Source: Mycolicibacterium sp. P1-5
GTDB lineage: Bacteria > Actinomycetota > Actinomycetes > Mycobacteriales > Mycobacteriaceae
NCBI RefSeq assembly: GCF_008329565.1
Contig: NZ_NPKT01000013.1
Span: forward strand, 62,001 to 126,000
DNA: 64,000 bases
Direction of reading: 5' to 3'
Below the pieces are notes generated by a model that was not told where the DNA came from, ran no database searches, and saw nothing but the letters and a program-made list of their open reading frames with translations. Position numbers and translations under genes: made by a program. Below are positions 42,439-50,423 of the stretch, one piece after another; within the stretch, counting starts at the first letter, position 1, and each line of letters starts with the position of its first letter.

Positions 42439-43407
42439 TCAGGTCATGCTGACATCAGTAAGGAATTCCAACAAGAGCATGTTGATTTCGTCGGGGCGTT
42501 CTTGCTGAATGCAGTGTCCTGCGGAGTTGATGATGACCGAGCGGTACGGGCCGCTGACCACCTCGGCGGCGCGGTCACCAGGGCTGAACGTCAACAGGGG
42601 ATCGTTGTCGCCGATGACCGACAATGCTGGAACCACGATCGTCGCCGCTGGCGGATGGGCGGTCAGCTCCCAGTTGCGATCGAAGTTGCGGTACCAGTTC
42701 AGGGCACCGGTGAAGCCGCTGCGGGCGAATTCGCCAACGTAGTAGTCCAGTTCGTGCTGGCTCAACCAGCTTGGTAAGCCGTCGGGCTCGGGAAGGCGGT
42801 CGACGTAGCCCTGCCCACCGGGCTCAGCCATCCGCATGATCACGTTCTGGCCGGCGTGAGTCGACGCGGCCATCACCCGGCGCAGCGTCATCGCCGGATC
42901 GCGGCTCAAGTCGGCGTCTGCAACACCGCGCTCCTGAAAGTACAGGATGTAAAAAAAGCTACCGGCGAAATTCTTGCGCCACGCCTGCAGGGGAGGCCTA
43001 CGGGAACGGGGAACAGGTGGACCGCTCAGTCCCGCCACTGCAGCAACGCGGCCGGGGTGTAGCAGCGGCAGCTGCCAGGTGATGATCGACCCTCAGTCGT
43101 GGCCCACGAATACGGCGCGTTGCGCGCCGACTGCATCGAGCAGTCCGACTAGGTCGGCCGCCAACTCCACGATGGTGTAGTCCTCGACCTTCTCAGGGCG
43201 CGAGGAACGGCCGTAGCCGCGTTGATCGGGCGCGAGCACGTGGTAACCCGCCGCGGCCAACACCGGAATCTGCCGTCGCCAAGAGTAGGCAAGCTCTGGA
43301 AAGCCATGAGCCAGTACAACTAACGGGTCGCCGCGTCGGCCTGCCTCCAACGTGTGTAATCGAACTCCGTTGGTGTCGTATACACGTTCTCTGACCGCTT
43401 CGTTCAT
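42439..43407 (-). pseudogene. Alpha/beta hydrolase (epoxide-hydrolase-like) with in-frame stop
   Basis: One continuous 323-codon frame encodes an epoxide-hydrolase-like protein: VLAHGFPELAYSWRRQIPVL (HGFP oxyanion region), APDQRGYGRSSRP, then the nucleophile Asp in FVGHD. The next codon, at 43093-43095, is TGA where the family has Trp (GHDWG); the frame then continues normally with GSIITWQLPLLHPGR to PALSVIGDNDPLL (acid) and SAGHCIQQERPDEIN (His). A single G-to-A change (TGG to TGA) therefore truncates the enzyme at its active site. It is probably dead, unless the base is miscalled. Confidence 0.85.
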
Positions 43408-43600
43408 AGGCCTTCAGATAATCGGTGAAGGGCGCATGTCGTGGATGCCGGGGGGCTCGGTGCAGTCCAGAGACGATCGCTGACGCGAGTGGCCGCGAAC
43501 GCTGCCCTGGCCAGCCGCGTCGCCGTAGTAGGTCTGGGGCTGCGGACGACGAAACGGACTCAGTCGGAACACAGGTACTCTGTCGTCTGCAGCCTCACGT

Positions 43601-43620
43601 GGGCGATCATGATATCGCCC
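43601..43620. terminator. Hairpin in the 271-bp gap 43408-43678
   Basis: GGGCGAT and ATCGCCC form a perfect 7-bp stem around CATGAT. It stands between the small SnoaL-like gene, which ends at 43679, and the start of the hydrolase pseudogene, both leftward, and may end transcription of the P450 pair. I see no gene in the rest of this gap. Confidence 0.4.
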
Positions 43621-43678
43621 TTGCCTGATCAGAAGTGTCGCAGCATAATTCAGCCGATGGCGGGTGGCGTAGTCAAGG

Positions 43679-44035
43679 TCAGGACTCACCCGGTGAGTGG
43701 TAGTACTCACGCCACGCCGTGATCTTGCCGTCGCGCACTTCGTAGGCTCCCATCACCGGCCAGCTCGCCGCCTTGCCATCCACCTTCCAATGGTCTTGGC
43801 GCTCCATCAGCACGACGTTGCCGTCCACCGCCAGGTGCCGGATTTCGAGGTCGATGCAATTGCCACCGGCGAAAAACTGCTTCAACAACTCATAGATGGC
43901 GTCGCGGCCCGAAACCCTCGGCCACGCCGGCCCGATGTCGAATTCCGCGTCCTCGGCGAAGTGACTGATCACCTCGTCGACGTCGTTGCGACCCCACGCG
44001 GCCATTTCGTCCCGCACGATCTGTTCGATGCTCAA
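43679..44035 (-). CDS. Limonene-epoxide-hydrolase/SnoaL-like protein
   Basis: A 118-residue NTF2-fold protein: SIEQIVRDEMAAWGRNDVDE, VISHFAEDAEFDIGP, GRDAIYELLKQFFAGGN, VVLMERQDHWKVDG and GAYEVRDGKITAWREYY. The WREYY-type end and the RxDxW segment resemble limonene-1,2-epoxide hydrolase relatives. It could hydrolyse an epoxide from the P450 next to it. The start is a TTG at 44035 overlapping the P450 stop (TTGA), with AGGAG six bases upstream; no ATG is available there. Confidence 0.8.
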   Translation of the reverse strand: MSIEQIVRDEMAAWGRNDVDEVISHFAEDAEFDIGPAWPRVSGRDAIYELLKQFFAGGNCIDLEIRHLAVDGNVVLMERQDHWKVDGKAASWPVMGAYEVRDGKITAWREYYHSPGES

Positions 44036-45246
44036 CCACTTCTCCTTACACTCGCCGGCATACTGTCCCACCCACGGACCGCGGAAGACGAAGAAAACAC
44101 CGCACTTTCCAGATCCACCTCCCAATCCGGAAAGCGGGTCAACACTTCGTCCGCAGCGATCACGCCTTCCAGGCGCGCAAGCGCATTGCCCAGGCAATAA
44201 TGGGCGCCCACGCCGAACGTCAGGTGCTGCCTAGGCGCTCGGCTCGTGTCGAACGTTTCCGCGTCATCCCCGAATCGCTCCGCGTCCCGGTTGGCGGCAC
44301 CGATCAACGTCAGTATCGCGCTGCCCGCCGGCACGGTCTGACCGTGGAATTCGACGTCGCGGGTGACGTAACGAGCTGCCTGCAGCGCAGGCGGTTCGAA
44401 CCGCAGAATTTCCTCGATGGCGCGGGGCAGCAGTGAATGATCCGCGGCTATTCGTCGGCGTTGATCGGGGCACTCCGACAACAGCTTTCCTGTCCAGCCG
44501 ATCAGTCGCGTCGTCGTCTCCGAGCCTGCGACGGCAACGACGTTCATGAACATCAGCAGCTCTTCTCGGCGCAGCCGACGCCTGGCACCGGTTTCATCCT
44601 CGAACTCCGCTTCGAGAAGCTCGGTCGTCAAATCATCCGCGCGATGAGTCGCGCGCCAATCGATGAATTCGGCGAAGAGTTGACCGTCGGTGATCGCACC
44701 GTCGGGATTGTCGGTCATCTGCTTGCCGGGCTCGGTGCGCACGTGCCGGTCGCCGTCATCGATGAGGCGCTGCTGAAAGTCCTCGGGGATGCCGAACAAC
44801 ATGCCCACCACGCGCACCGGCATGATCGCGCCAAGGTCCTTGACGAAATCGAACCGGTCCCCGGTGACGCGCTCGTCAAGGCAGTGGGTGGTCAGTTCGC
44901 GTATCTGAGATTCGAGCTGGTTGATCTTGCGCGGTGTGAACGCTCGGGAGAGCAGGCTGCGGTGAATGTCGTGAATCGGCGGGTCCTCGAAGATGATGAT
45001 CCCCGGCGGAATGTCCATGCCCGACTTCAGGATCTCCAGGACGATTCCCTTGGCCGAGCTGAAGGTCCGGTTGTCAACTAGAGCGCGGTTGACATCATCG
45101 AAGCGGCTCACGGCGTAGAAGTCGTGTTCCTCGTTGTAGTACAACGGCGCTTCATCACGGAACCGCTTGAACATCGGATACGGGTCGGCGTTGAGGCTCA
45201 CATCCCAAGGGTCGTAATAGATCGCGCTGGTCGCGCCAACGGTCAT
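44032..45246 (-). CDS. Cytochrome P450, regulon member
   Basis: A 404-residue soluble P450. I-helix AVAGSETTTR, ExxR in IEEILRFEPPA and haem loop FGVGAHYCLG with Cys351. Its N-terminus (YYDPWDVSLNADPYPMFKRF) and middle are closely similar to the P450 at 39777. The ATG at 45246 is supported by GGGAGG seven bases upstream; the frame before it is not P450. It is expressed from the third operator/promoter copy (45333-45372) and is translationally coupled to the small SnoaL-like gene, and perhaps once to the hydrolase pseudogene. Confidence 0.92.
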   Translation of the reverse strand: MTVGATSAIYYDPWDVSLNADPYPMFKRFRDEAPLYYNEEHDFYAVSRFDDVNRALVDNRTFSSAKGIVLEILKSGMDIPPGIIIFEDPPIHDIHRSLLSRAFTPRKINQLESQIRELTTHCLDERVTGDRFDFVKDLGAIMPVRVVGMLFGIPEDFQQRLIDDGDRHVRTEPGKQMTDNPDGAITDGQLFAEFIDWRATHRADDLTTELLEAEFEDETGARRRLRREELLMFMNVVAVAGSETTTRLIGWTGKLLSECPDQRRRIAADHSLLPRAIEEILRFEPPALQAARYVTRDVEFHGQTVPAGSAILTLIGAANRDAERFGDDAETFDTSRAPRQHLTFGVGAHYCLGNALARLEGVIAADEVLTRFPDWEVDLESAVFSSSSAVRGWDSMPASVRRSG

Positions 45247-45332
45247 CGCAATACCTCCCATTGTGTCCGTCGTGCGAGCTCGACGCGCCCTGCCGACTCG
45301 CCTGCGCGAAGCGCGGTGCCTTCTTCGCAGTG

Positions 45333-45372
45333 ATGCTAGCGATACGAACGACGGATTTGCAACGATGTTGCA
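45333..45372 (-). promoter_or_regulatory. Operator and promoter of the second P450
   Basis: TGCAAC-GAT-GTTGCA (45358-45372) is a perfect palindrome with the same arms as the site at 32146. On the minus strand the -35 TTGCAA (45362-45357) overlaps one arm, and the -10 TAGCAT (45338-45333) follows after 18 bases, then CAC. The P450 start lies about 85 bases downstream. Confidence 0.76.
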
Positions 45373-45486
45373 TTTTTGACCTGCCGTTGCATCCGGGGTG
45401 GGGCGTGACCCGCTCGGGACGCTTCCGAAAGCCCCGCCGACTAGACGTCGCATATCCGTAATTGACCTAAACCAATATTTCTCTAA

Positions 45487-47091
45487 ATGTTTAGAGGATG
45501 TTACGTTGGCGTGGTGGAGGAGTCATCCCGGCGCGCAGGTGGAGTGAACGGGAGCGCGGATTTGATTACCTCGAACGCTTCCGTTCCACTGCGATGGGCC
45601 GCAGGATGCGCCACGGTATTGATGGTCGCCGTCGGCGGGGCAGCCCCAGCGTGGGCAGGTCTGCCGCCGGGGTTCGACCAGCGCAACGACATTTGGTCCC
45701 AGGCAGTGCCTGCAGCGTCGTGCCGGCCTAGTGATCGAGTCGAAACTGGTTTGCAGGGTGAAGTGCCTGTCGCCGATCGCGACTCTCGGCGCAGCATGCT
45801 GGGCTATAACTGCAATATCGACCTGATCGGTCAGTACCAGGGTCCCGGAGCGGGCTGGACCAGCGCCGCTTACAAGAATTGCGTCTACATCGGCTCGACC
45901 TTCCCGCACACCGAAGGTGTCCAGGTCCTCGACGTATCCGATCCCACGCATCCGCGTCCCACCGGCATGTTGGATCAACCCGCCATGGTCAACGGGACCT
46001 GGGAATCGTTGAAAGTGAACGAGACTCGCGGTCTGCTGGCAGGCACCGGCGTGCCGTTCCTGTTCGGCCTCGGTTACATCTCCATCTACGACATCGCCAC
46101 CGACTGTGCGCACCCCCATCTGCTCAACGAGGGCCGTGGCTCCCTGCCGGGGGTGCGCATCCCGATGCTCACCCACGAGGGCACGTTCTCGCCCGACGGC
46201 AACACCTACTGGGCCTCCGGGCAGATGTGGGCTAGCGCCGTGGATGTGTCGGACCCGACTGATCCCACGGTGATATGGAGTGCGCCAGCGGGTTTCGCCA
46301 GCCACGGCATGGAGTTCACCCCAGACGGCCAGACCATGTTCATGTCGACCGCCGCCGGACTGAACGTGCTCGACACGTCGGCGGTCCAAGATCGTGCCGC
46401 CCCCGGTATGACGACGCACCAGCTGCTGCCCAGTCGCGGCTACGCCCACTGGCATGACGGATTGATCAGCCAGCACAGCATTTACGTCAGCTACCGCGGA
46501 GTGCCCCACCTGTTCAACGTCGACGAATTCGGCTCCGGTGGGGTCAAGCTCTTCGACGCCACCGATTACGCCGACCTTCGGTTGCGCACCACTGTCAAAC
46601 TCGATATCAATCTGCCCCAGAATCTGGATCGCTGGGCCGCATCCGCCTCGAGCAGTGGCGCTTTCGGCTACGAATCGCACTACTGCAGCGTGGACCGCCG
46701 CGAAGACCCACAAGCCTTGGCCTGCGGATGGGCCCAGTCCGGAATTCGGGTGTTCGACGTGCGCGACCCCGACAACGTCCACGAGATCGCCTATTTCAAC
46801 CCACCCGCCCAAACCGGTAAGAACGACGAGCTCCCGAACTCGCAGCACGTGCGCTTCGGGGGGATCGTCGTGCCACCGGCCAGCAGCGCCATCGCGATCG
46901 CCCATGCCATTCTCAACGGTCAGATCAACGGCGATGACATCGTCCGGGAGGGCAGGATCATCGGGCTCGATCTGTCGGCGGACTGGTGCATGTCCCCACC
47001 TGCGTTCCGCGGCAACCTGCTCCTCGTCACCTGCTCGGACAACGGATACATGACTCTACGGCTCGACCCGTTGGTGTATCCGCCGCGATGA
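45487..47091 (+). CDS. Secreted LVIVD-repeat beta-propeller protein
   Basis: A ~534-residue exported protein. A hydrophobic signal ends AAPAWA before GLPPGF (about residue 57 from the ATG). The mature part has propeller-type repeats of the LVIVD family (GVQVLDVSDPTHPRPTG, GYISIYDIATD, SAVDVSDPTDPTVI, GIRVFDVRDPDNV). Function unknown; such proteins are thought to act at the cell surface. The start is uncertain: ATG 45487 gives a long n-region without ribosome site, and a GTG at 45544 would give a normal signal peptide. It overlaps the DUF305 gene by four bases. Confidence 0.82.
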   Translation: MFRGCYVGVVEESSRRAGGVNGSADLITSNASVPLRWAAGCATVLMVAVGGAAPAWAGLPPGFDQRNDIWSQAVPAASCRPSDRVETGLQGEVPVADRDSRRSMLGYNCNIDLIGQYQGPGAGWTSAAYKNCVYIGSTFPHTEGVQVLDVSDPTHPRPTGMLDQPAMVNGTWESLKVNETRGLLAGTGVPFLFGLGYISIYDIATDCAHPHLLNEGRGSLPGVRIPMLTHEGTFSPDGNTYWASGQMWASAVDVSDPTDPTVIWSAPAGFASHGMEFTPDGQTMFMSTAAGLNVLDTSAVQDRAAPGMTTHQLLPSRGYAHWHDGLISQHSIYVSYRGVPHLFNVDEFGSGGVKLFDATDYADLRLRTTVKLDINLPQNLDRWAASASSSGAFGYESHYCSVDRREDPQALACGWAQSGIRVFDVRDPDNVHEIAYFNPPAQTGKNDELPNSQHVRFGGIVVPPASSAIAIAHAILNGQINGDDIVREGRIIGLDLSADWCMSPPAFRGNLLLVTCSDNGYMTLRLDPLVYPPR

Positions 47092-47711
47092 ACGCGCAAC
47101 GTATCGCCCGGACGGCTGCCGCGGTGGCTTTGGGTGTCGTGCTAGGCGCGGTGTCGGCCATCGTCGTGCTACACCGTGATCGTGTACCGCAACCCATCAT
47201 GTCGACGCTGGACATCGGCTTCGTTCAGGACATGACAGCCCACCATCAACAGGCCGTCACGATGACCGACATGCTCGCCGGCGACGTTTCTGCACCGGTC
47301 AAAGCTCTCGGCGAACAAATCCGGTTCACCCAGCTCGCAGAGATCGGACAGATGACCGGCTGGCTGCAATTGGTCGGTGCCGCGCCGAACTCCGCGCATC
47401 CGATGGGCTGGATGACGAGCGAAGGAGGACGTGACGCCGACGCCCATTCAATGGATTCCATGACGATGCCAGGTATGGCAACCCCTGCTGAATTGGCCCG
47501 GCTGCAACACAGCAGCGGGCGCGACAACGAAAGCCAGTTCCTGCAGTTGATGATCCGCCACCACCAAGGTGGAATCACAATGGCCGGCTACGCATTCCAA
47601 CACACCTGCACTGATGCCGTTCGCCGAGCCGCCGGAATCATGGTCGCCGAGCAGACCGACGATATTCAGGCGATGTCCATCCTGCTGGACGCCCCTGGTG
47701 CGGGCCGCTGA
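47088..47711 (+). CDS. DUF305 (ferritin-like) exported protein
   Basis: A 207-residue DUF305 protein. An N-terminal membrane anchor or signal (AVALGVVLGAVSAIVVL) precedes two His-rich helices, FVQDMTAHHQQAVTMTDM and FLQLMIRHHQGGITMAGY, linked by a Met/His-rich loop (DSMTMPGMATP). These His/Met residues suggest metal, possibly copper, binding outside the membrane. Its ATG overlaps the stop of the LVIVD gene (ATGA), so the two are produced together; pairing of these families is frequent in mycobacteria to my knowledge. A clear terminator follows at 47727. Confidence 0.87.
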   Translation: MNAQRIARTAAAVALGVVLGAVSAIVVLHRDRVPQPIMSTLDIGFVQDMTAHHQQAVTMTDMLAGDVSAPVKALGEQIRFTQLAEIGQMTGWLQLVGAAPNSAHPMGWMTSEGGRDADAHSMDSMTMPGMATPAELARLQHSSGRDNESQFLQLMIRHHQGGITMAGYAFQHTCTDAVRRAAGIMVAEQTDDIQAMSILLDAPGAGR

Positions 47712-47726
47712 AGACCCCTCGGGGCC

Positions 47727-47765
47727 GATCGCTTAAACCGGAGCTTTGTAAGGGCGATCCTTTTT
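47727..47765 (+). terminator. Intrinsic terminator after the LVIVD-DUF305 operon
   Basis: GATCGC-TTA pairs with TAA-GG-GCGATC (two-base bulge) around the loop AACCGGAGCTTTG, and is followed by C and five Ts. It lies 16 bases after the DUF305 stop. Confidence 0.72.
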
Positions 47766-48028
47766 GCCACAGTGCTGCACTGAGCCAAACTGCTCGAGCT
47801 TGGATCCTAGGGTCTGAATGCGTGCTTCCAAGCGCTCGGTAACGAAGTGCTGCAACGAATTCGATGGAGGGAGCACAGCAGGTCACAGCGTCTTCGAATG
47901 ACAGCGCAATCGGGAACCTACAGGTCGGATATGACCCAGTATGTCGACGAGCCGCTGCGGCCGGCGATATGGCGGCTGGCTCGCTGCTTGCCTAACTCGC
48001 GTAGCGCGCCGCCGATCAGTGGCCCGGC
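47766..48028. other. Intergenic region without recognised feature
   Basis: Between the terminator and the acidic-tail protein I see no gene, promoter or repeat. Short frames here have no family resemblance. Confidence 0.5.
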
Positions 48029-48313
48029 TCAGTCGTCGTTCTCTTTGTCGGCCTTGTTCTTCGTGTCCTTCTTGTCGGAGTCGTCCGAGTCGTCGGACTT
48101 GTCCTTCTGATCGGACTTCGTGTCTGAATCCTCTTCTTCGCCATCGGATCGGGTGCCGTCAAGCTCGAGCACCGCCCAGTGACTCGGCGAGAGGAGCACC
48201 GACCACTTGCCCTTCTCGCGCCCCAATTTGAGAACACCGTCGTCAAGCTCCCAGACGGTGTCGTCGTCGTGCTGACTCTCTTGCCCGTCGGAGTAGGTAA
48301 GTTTGAATGCCAT
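48029..48313 (-). CDS. Small protein with a highly charged Asp/Lys/Ser tail
   Basis: A 94-residue protein in two parts. The first ~50 residues (AFKLTYSDGQESQHDDDTVW, ELDDGVLKLG, WSVLLSPSHWAVLELDG) look like a small beta domain that ends in a hydrophobic strand. The rest is a low-complexity tail of Asp, Lys, Ser and Glu (SDQKDKSDDSDDSDKKDTKN), surely disordered. I do not recognise the family. The ATG at 48313 gives the compact domain; an upstream in-frame ATG at 48385, three bases after the TetR stop, would add 24 residues. No ribosome site favours either. Confidence 0.6.
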   Translation of the reverse strand: MAFKLTYSDGQESQHDDDTVWELDDGVLKLGREKGKWSVLLSPSHWAVLELDGTRSDGEEEDSDTKSDQKDKSDDSDDSDKKDTKNKADKENDD

Positions 48314-48388
48314 GCTGGTGGATGCCCAGATGACGTCGCTGATAACCGCGAGCATCCACCTGCCGTCGGCGAGCACTCCTAGCATCGA

Positions 48389-49015
48389 TCAGTTGGCGGG
48401 AATCCCCGGCAACGTCGCCAGCAGGGCATTGAGGCTGTATTCGAAGACGGCGTCGTAGTCGGTGGGCGCCTGCAACGCCCGGACCAGCGCACGGTCCGCC
48501 CAATCGTCGGCCCACAGCGTCGGGTCCTCCTCGTCGTGTTTGGGACCGCGCACCGCCGAGAACTGCATGATCGCCGACGAGATGACGTGGACTTCGATGG
48601 CCCGCAGGACCAGGGCGGCGTCGGTACCGGTGACGCCGAGGCGGGTGAGTTCGCTGGCCAGGCGCTGCTGCACCGGCAGGAACAATTGCGGAGTCCGGTT
48701 GCGCTCGTGCGCGATGCCGAGCAGGTGCTGCCGGTCGATCAGGGCCCGGCGCTGAGCGCGGGCCAGGGCGGCGATGCGATCGGCCGGAGCGTCGGCGTCG
48801 GCGGGCAGTGCTGCCATGTCGCCGACCAGTCGTTCGACCAGACTGTCGAGCAACTTGTCCTTGCCGCCGACATGCCAGTAGATCGAGGTGACCGCGACGC
48901 CGAGTTGGTCGGCGAGCCCACGCATCGTGAACGCGTCAACCCCGTCGTGTTCGATCATCGTGGCCGCGGTGTCGAGGATGGACGCCGCGGTGATCGGGTC
49001 AGGGCTGCGCGCCAC
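48389..49015 (-). CDS. TetR-family regulator of the Rieske module
   Basis: A 208-residue TetR regulator: helix-turn-helix TMRGLADQLGVAVTSIYWHV, then GGKDKLLDSLVERLVGD, and a TetR_C-like ligand domain. GTG start at 49015, overlapping the 3' end of the Rieske gene by 17 bp, so it is co-transcribed with it and could act by negative feedback. The perfect palindrome TGTAAC-GGT-GTTACA in the Rieske/amidohydrolase divergent region is its most likely operator. It differs from the TetR at 31445 in the recognition helix (VTSIYWHV against VRTLYNHF), consistent with a different site. Confidence 0.86.
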   Translation of the reverse strand: MARSPDPITAASILDTAATMIEHDGVDAFTMRGLADQLGVAVTSIYWHVGGKDKLLDSLVERLVGDMAALPADADAPADRIAALARAQRRALIDRQHLLGIAHERNRTPQLFLPVQQRLASELTRLGVTGTDAALVLRAIEVHVISSAIMQFSAVRGPKHDEEDPTLWADDWADRALVRALQAPTDYDAVFEYSLNALLATLPGIPAN

Positions 49016-50324
49016 CGGGCTCGCCTCCCGTCATGCGGTCTGGTGCCGGGAGATCCAGGTAGCGCTCCAGGTTGCGGTGCAGATTGATGACGCGCCGCTC
49101 CTCGTTGGACAGCGTCAGGTGCGTGAAGCCCGGTTGACGCAGACCCCGCTGGAGCGAACCCAGCACCGAAATATCTTGAGTCAGAACCAGACCGGGATGC
49201 GCTTCGGCAGCGGTCATGCGCACGTCGATCGGCGTGGTGCGCGGTGCGTCGGGCGCCATCCGGGTCCACAGATACATGACGAGCTCGCCGTGCTCGGGGT
49301 CGGCGCCCGGATGGGAAGTCATGACCGTCAGGTGGTCGACGTTGGTCAGCAACGTCATGTTGGGGAACACGTTGTACTGGTGCAGGAGCATCATTTGGTC
49401 GGTGGTGGCCCAATCCAGGTCGACTCCGCGACCGGCCGCGAACTCCCGTGTGCGAGAGGCGATCACATCCGGCACCGAGTCGCCACCGGGAAACGGCGTG
49501 CCCTCCTCGACGCCCATCAGCGCACCCTGGGTGCTCACATACGCGTCCCACACGTCATCGTCACAGATCGGTTCCTTGAGGTGTGGACTGGGCACGCCGT
49601 AGTACTGCTCTGACTTGCCGGTGTGACCCCAGATTTGTTGCGGTGCATAGACGTCGTCCATGCACCGGTGCAACTCGGGATGCAGTGTCTGGATATGATA
49701 GGTCTCGCTGTAGCCGTCGGCGATCGTCTTCCAGTTCGCGTCGACCTCGATCGTCATCGTGGCGTAGCAGCGAAAGTCGGTGAGTCGGTTCCAGGCGATA
49801 TCGGCGGGCATCGCCTCCAGATAGTCGAGCAGCGACATCGCGTGGGCGTCGAGATTGACGAACACCAGTCGTTCCCAGACGTCGACGGATGCCGGGATGA
49901 GGGGGAAGTCGTCGAGGTGCAGCTCACCGAAGCCCTTGCGGTTGGGCACCCGCTTCAATGCGCCGGCGAGGTCCCAGGTCCAGCCGTGGTAGCCGCAGCG
50001 CAGCTCGCTCAGCGCCGAGCCCGCACCCGTGCACAGTGAATTTCCGCGGTGCCGGCACACGTTCTGGAACGCTCGCAGTAGGCCGTTGTCGTCGCGGACT
50101 ATCAGCACCGAGTAGGGCCCGCAGCGGTACTCGAAGTAGTCGCCGGGCTCGGCGACGTGATCGACCGTGCACGCGACCTGCCAGACGCGCGGCCACATGT
50201 CCTGCTCCTCAAGCCGGGCGAAGTCAGGGGAGTGATAGCGCGCGGCGGGCACGCGGGTGGGGTTGGCCGGAGGCGGGCCGATCGCGTCTTCGCGCCGAAC
50301 ATCGTGCGCCGTGTGCGTCACCAT
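48999..50324 (-). CDS. Rieske non-haem iron oxygenase, large subunit
   Basis: A 441-residue ring-hydroxylating oxygenase alpha-subunit. The Rieske cluster ligands are C90-R-H92 and C110-GY-H113 (CRHRGNSLC, CGYHGW); the mononuclear iron site has His210 and His215 in DGYSETYHIQTLHPE. Family members hydroxylate or demethylate aromatic, steroid or amine substrates and need a separate reductase; no beta subunit or reductase is encoded nearby. ATG or GTG-free start at 50324 is supported by GAGGAGG upstream. It is divergent from the amidohydrolase across 99 bp holding the palindrome at 50369. Confidence 0.91.
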   Translation of the reverse strand: MVTHTAHDVRREDAIGPPPANPTRVPAARYHSPDFARLEEQDMWPRVWQVACTVDHVAEPGDYFEYRCGPYSVLIVRDDNGLLRAFQNVCRHRGNSLCTGAGSALSELRCGYHGWTWDLAGALKRVPNRKGFGELHLDDFPLIPASVDVWERLVFVNLDAHAMSLLDYLEAMPADIAWNRLTDFRCYATMTIEVDANWKTIADGYSETYHIQTLHPELHRCMDDVYAPQQIWGHTGKSEQYYGVPSPHLKEPICDDDVWDAYVSTQGALMGVEEGTPFPGGDSVPDVIASRTREFAAGRGVDLDWATTDQMMLLHQYNVFPNMTLLTNVDHLTVMTSHPGADPEHGELVMYLWTRMAPDAPRTTPIDVRMTAAEAHPGLVLTQDISVLGSLQRGLRQPGFTHLTLSNEERRVINLHRNLERYLDLPAPDRMTGGEPGGAQP

Positions 50325-50355
50325 GCGCCTCCTCGCAAATCTTCTCCAAACGGTA

Positions 50356-50385
50356 TTACACGATGGTCTGTAACGGTGTTACATT
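50356..50385 (+). promoter_or_regulatory. Palindromic operator TGTAAC-N3-GTTACA in a divergent promoter
   Basis: TGTAAC-GGT-GTTACA (50369-50383) is a perfect palindrome. On the plus strand TTACAC (50356-50361) and TACATT (50380-50385), 18 bases apart, are promoter-like and flank it. A repressor here could control both the Rieske gene and the amidohydrolase. Confidence 0.66.
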
Positions 50386-50423
50386 GACGACGGAAAACCC
50401 AGTGACCGCGTTGAGGAGTTGCC

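Noticed and set aside
43093..43095. Selenocysteine codon in the hydrolase
   Set aside because: The family residue here is Trp, not Cys, and no selenocysteine machinery or stem-loop element was seen; a nonsense mutation or base error is simpler.
43414..43710. 98-residue minus-strand frame in the gap before the hydrolase pseudogene
   Set aside because: No family resemblance, no ribosome site, and it overlaps the end of the SnoaL-like gene and a hairpin.
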